This document shows positions 37,166 to 45,958 of a stretch of DNA of 64,000 nucleotides, piece after piece; position 1 is the stretch's first letter; each line of letters starts with the position of its first letter. The notes beneath the pieces were generated by a model. The model had not been told where the DNA came from and did not search any database. It saw only the letters and a program-made list of their open reading frames with translations. Position numbers and translations under genes: made by a program. This DNA comes from Paenibacillus xylanivorans. Its GTDB lineage: Bacteria; Bacillota; Bacilli; Paenibacillales; Paenibacillaceae. The stretch lies in NCBI RefSeq assembly GCF_001280595.1, contig NZ_LITU01000036.1, positions 55,020 to 119,019 of the forward strand. The letters are read 5' to 3'.

Positions 37166-37981
37166 CTAGGATAAATCCTGTTCCGCCTTAATCATCATCC
37201 CGTCTCGTAAAAACTCGGCCAACTTGGGGTGGTAACCATCATACATCTGGCGAAAATTTTTGTGCTCGACGTACAGATTGCCCAGATCACGGTAAATCTC
37301 TGCCGTTGGAGTGTAATAATCCTTGATCCATTCGAGATGTCTGCCAATAATCTGCTGTACCTCCGAGCTGCCGGGTGCTAACCCATCCTCAATAGCGCCC
37401 TGCAAGTCCAAGTGAATTCGGTCGATCTTCGCCTGCGAATCGAGAAAATCTTCCTTCGACTTCATCTCTTGGCCCTCAGGCATGGTGGATTGCTCCAAGG
37501 AATTGACGTCGTGCTTCTGACCGTTCTTTGTCTGCTTCTGTTCGTAATAATCATTCTTTGCCACATGGTCAGAGGTCGATTCATTCAAAAGCGGGTGACG
37601 CCCCTGATTCGAAAAACCAGCGTACAGTTCAACCTCATCCAGTTCCTGCTCTCCTCTTAAATAGGAGATGGTTTTATCCAGTGTCTGTATCATTCCGTGC
37701 AAATGAAGTGCCTTCTCCAGCATCTCGATCCGATGCTGCTGCATGATACGGATCATGTCCCGGGGAGTATCCCTGAGCATGGGGCCGATCTCATCCTCCT
37801 CCATGCCTACTTCTTTACAGAATAGAATCTGCTGTAATCTCAGCAACTCCGGCTTCTCATAGTAGATATCCTCATCTTGACCCACGAAGGCTGGATTCAG
37901 CAGACCTGTCTCTGCGTACTGTCCCAATTCACTCAGACTTACACCGGACATCCCGGATACATCAACCATGGAATATGCCAT
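37166..37981 (-). CDS. MerR-type regulator with TipAS antibiotic-recognition domain
   Basis: A 271-residue regulator. Residues 1-70 are a MerR winged helix (MVDVSGMSGVSLSELGQYAE, LLRLQQILFCKEVGM), a coiled coil follows (MLEKALHLHGMIQTLDKTISYL, in parts), then a polar linker with the sequence KQTKNGQKHD, then a TipAS domain from about residue 180 (AKIDRIHLDLQGAIEDGL, HLEWIKDYYTPTAEIYRDLG, YHPKLAEFLRDGM). TipAS domains bind thiopeptide and other antibiotics. The linker and the weaker conservation of the MerR part suggest a divergent member. AGGAGGTGTATTCAA precedes ATG. Its target genes are not evident. Confidence 0.82.
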   Translation of the reverse strand: MAYSMVDVSGMSGVSLSELGQYAETGLLNPAFVGQDEDIYYEKPELLRLQQILFCKEVGMEEDEIGPMLRDTPRDMIRIMQQHRIEMLEKALHLHGMIQTLDKTISYLRGEQELDEVELYAGFSNQGRHPLLNESTSDHVAKNDYYEQKQTKNGQKHDVNSLEQSTMPEGQEMKSKEDFLDSQAKIDRIHLDLQGAIEDGLAPGSSEVQQIIGRHLEWIKDYYTPTAEIYRDLGNLYVEHKNFRQMYDGYHPKLAEFLRDGMMIKAEQDLS

Positions 37982-38347
37982 TTGAATACACCTCCTGTCT
38001 GGCCTGTAACTCCTAGCTCAGGCTTGTTCATACTGCATTTTATTTAAATTTAAGTAAGATATTATAAGACTTCCAACAATTCTGTACCCAGCAATCCGTT
38101 CATTTCTCTGGATGGATACACAACGCTTCGGTGATATGAACGGCATGTAATTGGTAGATTTGCGGTATGATAAGTATTTATACCCTTCTCATCAGATGTG
38201 AACCCGGGGTCATTAAAGAAAAGCTATGTATTTTTTACGGAAAGGGCTGGATGTAGAAAAGCAAAAAATCCTGCACCCGCTAACTTGGGCACAGGGTCAT
38301 CTTGTTCTATTTCATCTCGAATATCCGCTCGTCTTATAGTTGGATCT
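37982..38347. other. Intergenic region between TipAS regulator and aldehyde dehydrogenase
   Basis: 366 bases with one minus-strand terminator (38262-38295). No gene with a ribosome site is visible. Confidence 0.4.
38262..38295 (-). terminator. Terminator after the aldehyde dehydrogenase gene
   Basis: CCTGTGCCC pairs with GGGTGCAGG on the minus strand, followed by ATTTTTTG. Confidence 0.75.
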
Positions 38348-39772
38348 TTAATTCTTGTTAAACATGACAAACTTCAATTCGGTCATTTCCTCTACAGCAT
38401 ATTTAACACCTTCACGTCCCATCCCGCTCTGCTTCACACCACCATAAGGCATATGATCCACACGGAAAGTGGGAATGTCGTTAATCATCACGCCGCCAGC
38501 TTCAATGTGGTCCGCTGCATGCAATGCAGTATGAATATCATTAGTGAACACACCCGCCTGAAGCCCATAGATGGAATCATTCACATGTTCAATGCCTTCT
38601 TCAACCGAATCTACCGTATTAATGACAACGATCGGGGCAAAGACCTCCTGACAAGACACCTTGGCATCCCGCGGAACGTTAACAAGCACGGTTGGACGTA
38701 ATACGCCTCCCTCGGCTTCGCCGCCTGTTGCTACCTCAGCGCCTGCCTGCTTCGCTTCATCAATCCAATCCAGCGTGCGCTGTACATCTTTGGATGTGAT
38801 GAGTGCAGAAACCACGGTATCCGGGTTCAGAGGGTCTCCTACCACGACTTGTTTCGCTGCTTCAGCAAAACGACGGATGAACTCATCCGCGATCGAGCTG
38901 TGCACATAAATCCGCTGCAACGAAATACATACCTGACCTTGGTAAGTAAACGCTCCGGTCACACATCTCGGTACCACCTTGTCCAAATTGGCATCCCGGT
39001 CTATAATGACTGCTGCATTTGACCCTAGCTCCAGTGTCACCCGCTTCAGTCCGGCTTTGCTGCGAATGCTTGTACCTACAGCGGGACTGCCTGTAAATGT
39101 AATATGAGCCACATCAGGATGCTCTACAAGCACATCTCCAATCGTTTTGCCGTCACCACTCACCACATTCAATGCCCCATCGGGTAATCCGGCTTCCTGA
39201 AGCAGATTGGCAATATAATAGGAAGACAGCGGCGTCTGCTCCGCAGGCTTCAACACAATGGTATTGCCTGCTGCCAGTGCCGGACCTACTTTGTGGGCCA
39301 CCAGGTTCATTGGGAAATTAAATGGCGTAATTGCTCCGACAACGCCCAAGGGCTGCCGCATCGTGTATCCTATGCGCCCTTCTCCTCCTTTGGCTGCGTC
39401 CATGGGAACCGTCTCCCCAGTGAGGCGCTTGGCTTCCTCCGCGGCGAAACGATACGTTTCCACCGTACGATCTACTTCGGCGAGCGCCGCAGTAATCGGC
39501 TTCGCTGCCTCCAGCGCAATAATACGTGCTGCTTCTTCCTTCCGTTCTTCCAGCAGGGCTGACAGCTTGTAAAGAATATCTGCACGCTGATGGGCAGGCA
39601 TTCTGCGCATCTCTTTGCCCGCCTGAACTGCGGCGGCAATCGCTACTTCGACTTCCTCAGCTGACGCCGAGGATACTTCTGCCAGTGTTTCTCCAGAGTA
39701 TGGTGCCTGAAGTGTTATATAGTTTACTGATTCGGTGGGCTTGCCCCCGATGAACAGATGTTGTTTTCTCAT
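38348..39772 (-). CDS. NAD(P)-dependent aldehyde dehydrogenase
   Basis: A 474-residue ALDH that oxidises aldehydes to acids. ITPFNFPMNL, FTGSPAVG and LELGSNAAVII mark the cofactor site and general-base Glu; the catalytic Cys is in TYQGQVCISLQRIYV near residue 285. EVFAPIVVI is also conserved. It resembles lactaldehyde/non-phosphorylating GAPDH type and vanillin dehydrogenase-like enzymes; the substrate is undetermined. ATG at 39772 follows TGGAGG (an in-frame ATG overlaps that site). It ends a MerR-MFS-UspA-ALDH series. Confidence 0.92.
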   Translation of the reverse strand: MRKQHLFIGGKPTESVNYITLQAPYSGETLAEVSSASAEEVEVAIAAAVQAGKEMRRMPAHQRADILYKLSALLEERKEEAARIIALEAAKPITAALAEVDRTVETYRFAAEEAKRLTGETVPMDAAKGGEGRIGYTMRQPLGVVGAITPFNFPMNLVAHKVGPALAAGNTIVLKPAEQTPLSSYYIANLLQEAGLPDGALNVVSGDGKTIGDVLVEHPDVAHITFTGSPAVGTSIRSKAGLKRVTLELGSNAAVIIDRDANLDKVVPRCVTGAFTYQGQVCISLQRIYVHSSIADEFIRRFAEAAKQVVVGDPLNPDTVVSALITSKDVQRTLDWIDEAKQAGAEVATGGEAEGGVLRPTVLVNVPRDAKVSCQEVFAPIVVINTVDSVEEGIEHVNDSIYGLQAGVFTNDIHTALHAADHIEAGGVMINDIPTFRVDHMPYGGVKQSGMGREGVKYAVEEMTELKFVMFNKN

Positions 39773-39858
39773 TGCTGCATCCTCCATTCATGTTTTCCGC
39801 AGAGTTTTCCCATACCTATTTATACACCACTTCAGCATCATCAACACAAGTCATACCT

Positions 39859-40281
39859 CTATTTGACAGTGATCACCGGACATCCTGCATGTTTCAAGAC
39901 GCCATGGCTGACACTGCCCACCACGATTTCAGCGAGCATGCTTTTCCCCGCCGTTCCCATCACAATGAGATCACAGCTTCTATCCTTCGCTACACGGCAG
40001 ATCTCATTCACGGGATCACCTGCAATCAGCAATGTTTCATAATGAACAGAACGAGCGGCTAACAATTCATTAACGGGTTGTATGATATGCTGTCCTTCTT
40101 CTGCGATCCGTGCTTCCAGATCCACACCCAGTGCGGGCTCATTTAGCGAGATCGAAGGATTAACATGTACGATAATCAAAGAAGCCGGTTGTTTCAGACT
40201 TTCTGCCAGAACAACAGCTTGCTCCAAAGCCTTGTGGGCATGATCCGACCCATCGACAGCAATTAATATTCGTTTCAGCAT
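39859..40281 (-). CDS. Universal stress protein (UspA family)
   Basis: A 140-residue cytoplasmic protein. ILIAVDGSDHAHKAL is the N-terminal strand and ATP-binding Asp; GTAGKSMLAEIVVGSVS is the G-x2-G-x9-G-S nucleotide loop, so it should bind ATP. The ATG at 40281 follows AGGAGG by eight bases. The MFS stop codon is 19 bases upstream, so it is co-transcribed with the transporter. Confidence 0.92.
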   Translation of the reverse strand: MLKRILIAVDGSDHAHKALEQAVVLAESLKQPASLIIVHVNPSISLNEPALGVDLEARIAEEGQHIIQPVNELLAARSVHYETLLIAGDPVNEICRVAKDRSCDLIVMGTAGKSMLAEIVVGSVSHGVLKHAGCPVITVK

Positions 40282-40300
40282 TTTCCATTCCTCCTGTTCA

Positions 40301-41518
40301 TTAATGCGTAATGGCAGCATCGATATCACGCAGATGTCTGCGGCGTACCAGAAGCACAACGACCCCGATCAGAACCATCAATGCGCCAAAATAAAACGGT
40401 GTCTCCGGCAGGAACCACTCGGATAATTTACCAGCAAGCCATGGTGCCAACGCACCGCCAAGGAACCGGACAAAGCTGTAGGCAGCCGATGCCACAGAAC
40501 GTTCCACTGGCGCAGCTTCCATGACTGCCGTGGTCATTAAAGTATTGTTGATCCCAAGGAAAATCCCGGCAACGATAACAGCTACGATAACGGTTGTGGA
40601 TGATCCCATCACCGTACCTACCGCCATCACAACCAAATCAATGGCGAACAGGGTCAGCATAACGCTCATGGAAGGAACCGATCCGAATCGACGTTGCAAT
40701 CTTGGTGCGACAAAGACAGACGTAATTGCCAGCATCAAACCCCAACCGAAGAATACATAACCAAGTCCGTGCTCATCCAGATTCATGACATAAGGTGAAT
40801 AAGCCATCAAGGTAAAGAAACCAAAGTTATACAGGAAGGCCGTAATCGCCAATGTTTTCAGTGAAGGATAACCCAGAGCCTTGAACGGATCGGACAAGGA
40901 GCTGCGCGTTTTGGGTTTGGCCATCTTAGGCAGCATAAACGTAATACTGATAAAAGCAATCGCCATCAGAACAGCTACACCATAGAACGGGCCGCGCCAT
41001 GAGATGGAACCCAGTTCACCACCGAGCAATGGACCGACGGCAATCCCCAGACCAAGCGCTGCTTCGTATAAAATAATCGCTTTGGCTGTCCCCGAAGTGG
41101 ATAGTCCTACAATAGCGGATAATGCAGTTGCGATGAACAGGGCATTCCCCAGTCCCCAACCACCACGGTAACCGACGAGTGCACCTACAGTGTCAGAGGT
41201 CCCGCCGAGGAAAGAGAAAACAATGATCAGCAAAATCCCGCTGAGCAGTGTCCACTTCACACCAATCCGGCTGGATACAACACCTGTAATCAGCATGGCT
41301 ACCCCGGTAACTGCGTTATAACTTGTAAACAATAAAGATACCTGGCTTTTGGAAGCATGCAGCTGATCTGCAATCGCAGGCAAAATTGGATCGACCAATC
41401 CTAGTCCCATAAAGGAGATGATACAGGCGAAGGCTACTGCCCATACCGCTCTAGGCTGGGATAATAGACCTCCACGGGATGACGGCAATTCGTCAGGTAA
41501 TGAGGCTTCTCTTTTCAT
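40301..41518 (-). CDS. Major facilitator superfamily transporter
   Basis: A 405-residue transporter with 12 membrane helices. GLGLVDPILPAIADQL in helix 1, ITGVVSSRIGVKWTLL as motif A equivalent, and IILYEAALGLGIAVGPLLGG as the antiporter motif (in parts: IILYEAALGLGIA, VGPLLGG) suggest drug or metabolite efflux. The ATG at 41518 follows AGGAGGAATTACGT; an earlier ATG overlaps that site. A MerR regulator precedes it by 139 bases, like Bacillus YfmP-YfmO. Confidence 0.88.
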   Translation of the reverse strand: MKREASLPDELPSSRGGLLSQPRAVWAVAFACIISFMGLGLVDPILPAIADQLHASKSQVSLLFTSYNAVTGVAMLITGVVSSRIGVKWTLLSGILLIIVFSFLGGTSDTVGALVGYRGGWGLGNALFIATALSAIVGLSTSGTAKAIILYEAALGLGIAVGPLLGGELGSISWRGPFYGVAVLMAIAFISITFMLPKMAKPKTRSSLSDPFKALGYPSLKTLAITAFLYNFGFFTLMAYSPYVMNLDEHGLGYVFFGWGLMLAITSVFVAPRLQRRFGSVPSMSVMLTLFAIDLVVMAVGTVMGSSTTVIVAVIVAGIFLGINNTLMTTAVMEAAPVERSVASAAYSFVRFLGGALAPWLAGKLSEWFLPETPFYFGALMVLIGVVVLLVRRRHLRDIDAAITH

Positions 41519-41657
41519 ACGTAATTCCTCCTGGTTCATGATTTATGTTGTGAAACAAATTGTGAAAAAAGAATGAAAATATCATCATTATTTTCAGAAA
41601 TATAGGAAAGAAAACGGCACAAATGACACCGGATCTCCCGGTGCTTATCGTGGAATA

Positions 41658-42098
41658 CTAATTTACATTCTCGTGCCCTTCTAATCGTCGAATGCCGTTC
41701 TGAACCCGTTCACGCAATTCCTCAAGTTCCTTCTGCACGGCATGAATACTCTGAAGTTTCTGCTCAATCAGCTCCAGCTGATCGTCCAGCGTCGTTTCCA
41801 TCTTGGTGAGCTTCTCGATCCGTTCTCTCACTTCAGTGGTCTGCTGGTAGTCAAAACGCTGTTCGTTCAGCGCATCCGCCGTTGCCACATAGGTATGTAG
41901 CTCCTGAAGCGAGAATCCCAGCACTTCCTTCGCCCGGACCACCTTTTTGAGATAATCTATATCTTCTCGGGTGTATAATCGTGTGCCACCGTCCGTCCGC
42001 TGAGGTGAAGGCATAACTCCAATCTCTTCGTAATACCGAATGGTACGCTTGGTCAACCCGCATTCCTTGGCTACGTCATCGATTTTAAATAAACTCAT
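41658..42098 (-). CDS. MerR-family transcriptional regulator
   Basis: A 146-residue regulator. FKIDDVAKECGLTKRTIRYYEEIGVM is the helix-turn-helix (in parts: FKIDDVAKECGL, TKRTIRYYEEIGVM) and TRLYTREDIDYLKKVVRAKE the wing. A long coiled coil (LEELRERVQNGIRRL) ends the protein. No metal-binding cysteines of the MerR/CueR type are present, so it more likely binds organic ligands or bulky substrates. It is read by the promoter at 42142-42170 and probably controls the downstream MFS gene. Confidence 0.9.
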   Translation of the reverse strand: MSLFKIDDVAKECGLTKRTIRYYEEIGVMPSPQRTDGGTRLYTREDIDYLKKVVRAKEVLGFSLQELHTYVATADALNEQRFDYQQTTEVRERIEKLTKMETTLDDQLELIEQKLQSIHAVQKELEELRERVQNGIRRLEGHENVN

Positions 42099-42141
42099 TT
42101 CCTTCACCTCACTTTAATATGTCTATAATGTTATGTACATA

Positions 42142-42170
42142 ATTATATATATTATTAACGTTAACGTCAA
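42142..42170 (-). promoter_or_regulatory. SigA promoter of the MerR gene with overlapping AACGTT repeats
   Basis: TTGACG (42165-42170) and TATAAT (42142-42147) are 17 bases apart on the minus strand. The -35 region carries CTAACGTTGACGTTAACGTT, three near-repeats of (A)ACGTT that form a dyad; it is a candidate MerR operator. Confidence 0.65.
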
Positions 42171-42292
42171 CGTTAGATTTTGGGCTTGAATATGTAGTAT
42201 GTCTCAAACATGAACAGATTATCTCAGTGTAAATTTTACAATACGTTGTTAAAAGTAGTTTCTGGTTGTCCTCCGCCTCTATAAGATGCAAA

Positions 42293-42314
42293 AAGATCCG
42301 CTCTCGCGGATCTT
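42293..42314 (-). terminator. Terminator after the SdpI-like gene
   Basis: AAGATCCGC pairs with GCGGATCTT around GAGA; TTTTTG follows. Confidence 0.75.
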
Positions 42315-42342
42315 CGTTCAGGTGCGATTTCACATCGTACCT

Positions 42343-42702
42343 TTATGCGCCCTGCTTCTTCTGTCCCTGTTGCTGGACACGCTGCATTTCCTTCAAGCGG
42401 CCTTCAACCTTGGTAAATAGTCGAATCGTATAGAACACGACAGCGAAGAGACTCAGGACCAATGCCTGTACATCCGTAAACCAGAAACCGAGAATACCAA
42501 ACACCGTGATAATCACACCAAACTGCATCATCAGATTGGCGCTATATCGTTGTGCTTCTTCCCACAATTCCGGGTTACTCATCGCGCGCGGGGTGCGGTA
42601 ACCATATATGCCATTAATTTTTTTCGGTGGTTTTTTGTAAACCATTAACCCCAATACGAAATAACACACGCCGCATATCAAACCAACAATTGCTCCTGCC
42701 AC
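42343..42702 (-). CDS. SdpI/YhfL-type small membrane protein
   Basis: A 119-residue membrane protein with three hydrophobic segments. GIYGYRTPRAMSNPELWEEAQRY (in parts: GIYGYRTPRAMS, NPELWEEAQRY) is the signature of the SdpI domain, which in Bacillus gives immunity to the SdpC toxin. No sdp operon is nearby, so immunity is inference. I prefer the GTG at 42702 after AGGGGAG; an ATG seven codons earlier lacks a good site. Confidence 0.72.
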   Translation of the reverse strand: MAGAIVGLICGVCYFVLGLMVYKKPPKKINGIYGYRTPRAMSNPELWEEAQRYSANLMMQFGVIITVFGILGFWFTDVQALVLSLFAVVFYTIRLFTKVEGRLKEMQRVQQQGQKKQGA

Positions 42703-42748
42703 AATGTTCTCCCCTAACTCCATTAAAAATACACCACAGATATTAAAA

Positions 42749-42782
42749 CAAAAAAACGGCTCTACGTATATACGAAGAGCCG
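42749..42782 (-). terminator. Terminator after the P-type ATPase gene
   Basis: CGGCTCT pairs with AGAGCCG, loop includes TACGTATATACGT palindromic bases; seven T follow on the minus strand. Confidence 0.85.
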
Positions 42783-42802
42783 CCCGGATCGTTTCGTAAA
42801 TC

Positions 42803-45184
42803 TTAGATGTCCTTCACCCGCAGTACACGCATGGCGTTCAGGACAGCCAGTACGGTCACCCCTACATCAGAGAATACCGCTTCCCACATGGTGGCAATTC
42901 CGAACACACCCAGCAGCAGGAAGATCGCTTTGACACCCAACGCAAAACCGATATTTTGCCAGACAATGGTTCGTGTCCGTTTCGCAATCCGGATCGCACT
43001 TGCCAGTCTGGATGGTTCATCCGTCATAATGACAACGTCTGCCGCTTCGATGGCGGCATCCGAACCGAGTCCACCCATCGCTACACCTACATCGGCACGT
43101 GCCAGCACCGGTGTATCGTTAATGCCATCACCGACAAACACCATTTTCTCTTTCGGTGATTTGGCAGCTTCGAGGCGTTCCAGCTGTTCAACTTTATGGT
43201 GTGGCAACAGCTCAGCGTAAACTTCATCGACACCCAGCTCGCGCCCTACAGCTTCACCAACAGCCTTGGCATCCCCTGTCAGCATGACCGTTTTGCGGAT
43301 GCCGAGCTTCTTGAGTGCCTGAATGGCTGCCGCCGCATCGTCCTTCACCTCATCGGCAATGATCAGGTGACCGACATACGAACCCGATTCGGCAACGTGC
43401 ACCACCGTACCCACGGTTTGTGGAGTCGTGTAGGAGATGCCTGCCTGCTCCATCAATTTAGCGTTACCAGCAAGCACTTCACGTCCATCCACACTGACCT
43501 TGATACCATGTCCAGCAACCTCATCGTAATCGTCCACACCCTGGGTCCGGATATCCTTTGCCCAAGCTGCGCGAATGGATTCAGCAATCGGATGATTGGA
43601 ATGGGCTTCGGCAATGGCAGCAAGCTCCATCAATTCATCTTCCGTACGTCCAGCTTCAGGGCGGATAGCTGTTACTTTGAAAACACCTTTGGTTAGTGTA
43701 CCCGTTTTATCAAAAACAACGACTTTGACATCATTCAATGCTTCAAGGTAGTTACTTCCTTTGATGAGTATACCGTTACGCGAGGCAGCTCCGATGCCAC
43801 CGAAAAAACCAAGCGGAATGGAAACGACCAGCGCACACGGACAAGAGATCACGAGGAAGACCAGTGCACGATAGATCCAATCGGCGAATGTCGCACCACT
43901 GAGCACCAGTGGCGGAACAAGCGCAATCAAAGCGGCAAGAATGACAACAACCGGCGTATAATAACGGGCAAATTTGCTAATAAAATGTTCCGTTTTGGCT
44001 TTGCGGCTGCTCGCATTCTGCACCAGGTCCAGAATTTTGGATACTGTGGATTCACCAAAGGTTTTCGTTACTTCAATGGTCAACATCCCGTTTTTGTTCA
44101 CGAACCCACTCAGTACATCACTGCCGGGCTCCAGTTCCCGAGGAACCGACTCACCCGTCAGAGCAGATGTGTCCACCATCGAACGACCTGCCTTGACGAT
44201 CCCGTCCAGAGGTACTCGCTCACCCGCTTTAACCAAGATGCGATCTCCAATGCGCACTTCTTCCGGAGAAACCCGCTTGGTCTCTTCTCCCGTACCGATC
44301 AGCATATTGGCATAGTCCGGGCGAATATCCATAAGCGACTGGATGGACTTCCTTGAGCGATTAACCGCCATCCCCTGAAACAGCTCACCAAGCTGATAGA
44401 AAAGCATGACCGCAACACCTTCGGGGTATTGACCAATGGCAAAAGCACCAATGGTGGCGACGGACATGAGGAAGTATTCATCGAACACCTGACCGCGAAT
44501 AATATTTTTGAATGCTTGAAGGACGATATCTCCCCCTGCAATCAGATAAGCGATAACATAGAGTGCAAGCTGCGCCCATCCTTCCAGCGGAGACCAGATC
44601 GCAGCTGCTACCAAAATAGAACCAGCCGCAAGGCGTGCCAACAGCACTTTTGTCTGCCCAGCGCCATGTTCATGCGAGTGTCCGGCGTGCGCGTCATGGT
44701 CCTGACTGTCTGCATGATCGTGATCGTGCCCGGTATGACTTCCATGATCATGCGCGTGACCTTGGACGCCGTGTTGATGGGCGTGGTCGTGTGCATGATC
44801 ATGGTCATGGGAATGACCAGCATGATCGTGACCGCTTGAAGCCTGTTCATGCGTGTGGGCTCCGCTGCCTGCATGTGCGTGCACATTGCCGTTGGCATGG
44901 TTTATTGAATCGGCAGCAGCACGGCTGCCTTGTGATGATTTACCTTTTTCCGAAATACGAATATGCGGCTCCAACCGAAGCACTTTGCGCTTCGCTTCTT
45001 CCACCACCTGCTCATCTATATCGGATGTGGTGTGCATGGATAAGGTTTTGGTTACAAAATTGACCGAGCATTCGGAAATACCTTTAATTTTTTTGACTCC
45101 ATTCTCAATCTTCAATGCGCAGTTCGCGCAATCCAATCCATCCAGCAGCAGTTCCCTTTTCACCTGTTCCTGTCCGGTTCCCAT
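42803..45184 (-). CDS. cadA: Zn/Cd-transporting P-type ATPase with His-rich linker
   Basis: A 793-residue P1B ATPase that exports divalent metals. The N-terminal heavy-metal domain has the metal motif DCANC; a linker of about 80 residues holds some 27 His among Asp, Gly and Ala. The ion path motif is SCPCALVVS, phosphorylation site DKTGTLTKG, hinge GDGINDTPVLA. These indicate zinc/cadmium/lead specificity. ATG at 45184 follows AAAGGGGAG. The divergent ArsR-type gene and the operator at 45251 give metal control. Confidence 0.92.
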   Translation of the reverse strand: MGTGQEQVKRELLLDGLDCANCALKIENGVKKIKGISECSVNFVTKTLSMHTTSDIDEQVVEEAKRKVLRLEPHIRISEKGKSSQGSRAAADSINHANGNVHAHAGSGAHTHEQASSGHDHAGHSHDHDHAHDHAHQHGVQGHAHDHGSHTGHDHDHADSQDHDAHAGHSHEHGAGQTKVLLARLAAGSILVAAAIWSPLEGWAQLALYVIAYLIAGGDIVLQAFKNIIRGQVFDEYFLMSVATIGAFAIGQYPEGVAVMLFYQLGELFQGMAVNRSRKSIQSLMDIRPDYANMLIGTGEETKRVSPEEVRIGDRILVKAGERVPLDGIVKAGRSMVDTSALTGESVPRELEPGSDVLSGFVNKNGMLTIEVTKTFGESTVSKILDLVQNASSRKAKTEHFISKFARYYTPVVVILAALIALVPPLVLSGATFADWIYRALVFLVISCPCALVVSIPLGFFGGIGAASRNGILIKGSNYLEALNDVKVVVFDKTGTLTKGVFKVTAIRPEAGRTEDELMELAAIAEAHSNHPIAESIRAAWAKDIRTQGVDDYDEVAGHGIKVSVDGREVLAGNAKLMEQAGISYTTPQTVGTVVHVAESGSYVGHLIIADEVKDDAAAAIQALKKLGIRKTVMLTGDAKAVGEAVGRELGVDEVYAELLPHHKVEQLERLEAAKSPKEKMVFVGDGINDTPVLARADVGVAMGGLGSDAAIEAADVVIMTDEPSRLASAIRIAKRTRTIVWQNIGFALGVKAIFLLLGVFGIATMWEAVFSDVGVTVLAVLNAMRVLRVKDI

Positions 45185-45250
45185 GTGAACTCTCCCCTTT
45201 GCAGTACGTAAAGCAAAATTATCCGTAATTTTTTTGATCTTACAATCAAT

Positions 45251-45270
45251 ATATGAGCAATCATTCATAT
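45251..45270. promoter_or_regulatory. ArsR/SmtB-type zinc operator
   Basis: ATATGAGCAATCATTCATAT, an imperfect palindrome of the form ATATGA-N8-TCATAT typical of SmtB/CzrA operators. It lies between the P-type ATPase promoter and its start codon. Confidence 0.75.
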
Positions 45271-45284
45271 GTTTTGTTACCCCT

Positions 45285-45314
45285 ATTATATGCACGCTTA
45301 AACACGAGTGTCAA
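45285..45314 (-). promoter_or_regulatory. SigA promoter of the P-type ATPase gene
   Basis: TTGACA (45309-45314) and TATAAT (45285-45290) with an 18-base spacer on the minus strand. Transcription would begin just before the operator at 45251, so bound repressor would block elongation or initiation. Confidence 0.75.
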
Positions 45315-45448
45315 CAATTCCAGTTGATTTTTCATACAGAATATGCTAATAGTAATCATTTCGCTTTAGACGTTTTTTGGATATAATAGGCTTATCGAAG
45401 AATATTTGATCAAATCAAAGGTTGAGTTAATATAGGTGGTGATAGGAA

Positions 45449-45820
45449 ATGGAACAACCGGTTAAAGCTCCAGCCGAATGCGACGCGGCCTGCTCTGGAA
45501 CAGAGGCTGACGTGCAGACCATCCGTGCTTCTCTGATGGATCGCGAGACCTCTTCCGAGATGGCCGATTGGTTCAAGGCTTTCAGCGACCCGACTCGGCT
45601 TCGTATTATTGATGCGCTGTTGCAGAAGGAATTATGTGTGCACGATCTGACGGTGCTGCTCGATATGGGACAGTCGGCCATTTCGCACCAGCTGCGGTCA
45701 CTCCGCAACATGCGGATCGTCAAGCGGCGCAAAGAAGGCAAGACCGTGTATTATTCACTGGATGATGCACACATTGAGCAGATCTTCCTGCAAACGCTCC
45801 AGCATATTAAACATGGCTAG
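45449..45820 (+). CDS. ArsR/SmtB-family metal sensor
   Basis: A 123-residue winged-helix repressor. Its alpha5 site is exactly D106-x-H108-x10-H119-x2-H122, the zinc site of CzrA/SmtB. It also has C63 and H65 in ELCVHD (CadC has ELCVCD) and N-terminal C11 and C15, like the CadC alpha3N site. So it may bind two classes of metals. It is divergent from the P-type ATPase, whose promoter region carries its operator. A terminator follows at 45841. Confidence 0.9.
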   Translation: MEQPVKAPAECDAACSGTEADVQTIRASLMDRETSSEMADWFKAFSDPTRLRIIDALLQKELCVHDLTVLLDMGQSAISHQLRSLRNMRIVKRRKEGKTVYYSLDDAHIEQIFLQTLQHIKHG

Positions 45821-45840
45821 GCATTAGCCTACCTGTTCAC

Positions 45841-45893
45841 ACAACAGAACCCCCGCCTCTCGGCTGTTAGCCGATGGACGGGGGTTCTGTTGT
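45841..45893. terminator. Bidirectional terminator
   Basis: ACAACAGAACCCCCG pairs with CGGGGGTTCTGTTGT; inner TCGGCT/AGCCGA stem. It separates the ArsR gene from the converging AI-2E family gene. Confidence 0.88.
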
Positions 45894-45958
45894 GTAAGGG
45901 CACCGTTTTGCTAAAAAGAAGTTTATTACGGGTTCAGCTAAGGTCTTACCCACTCCGG

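Noticed and set aside
43196..45188. Long plus-strand frames opposite the P-type ATPase
   Set aside because: Mirror frames of a strongly coding gene; no ribosome sites or motifs.
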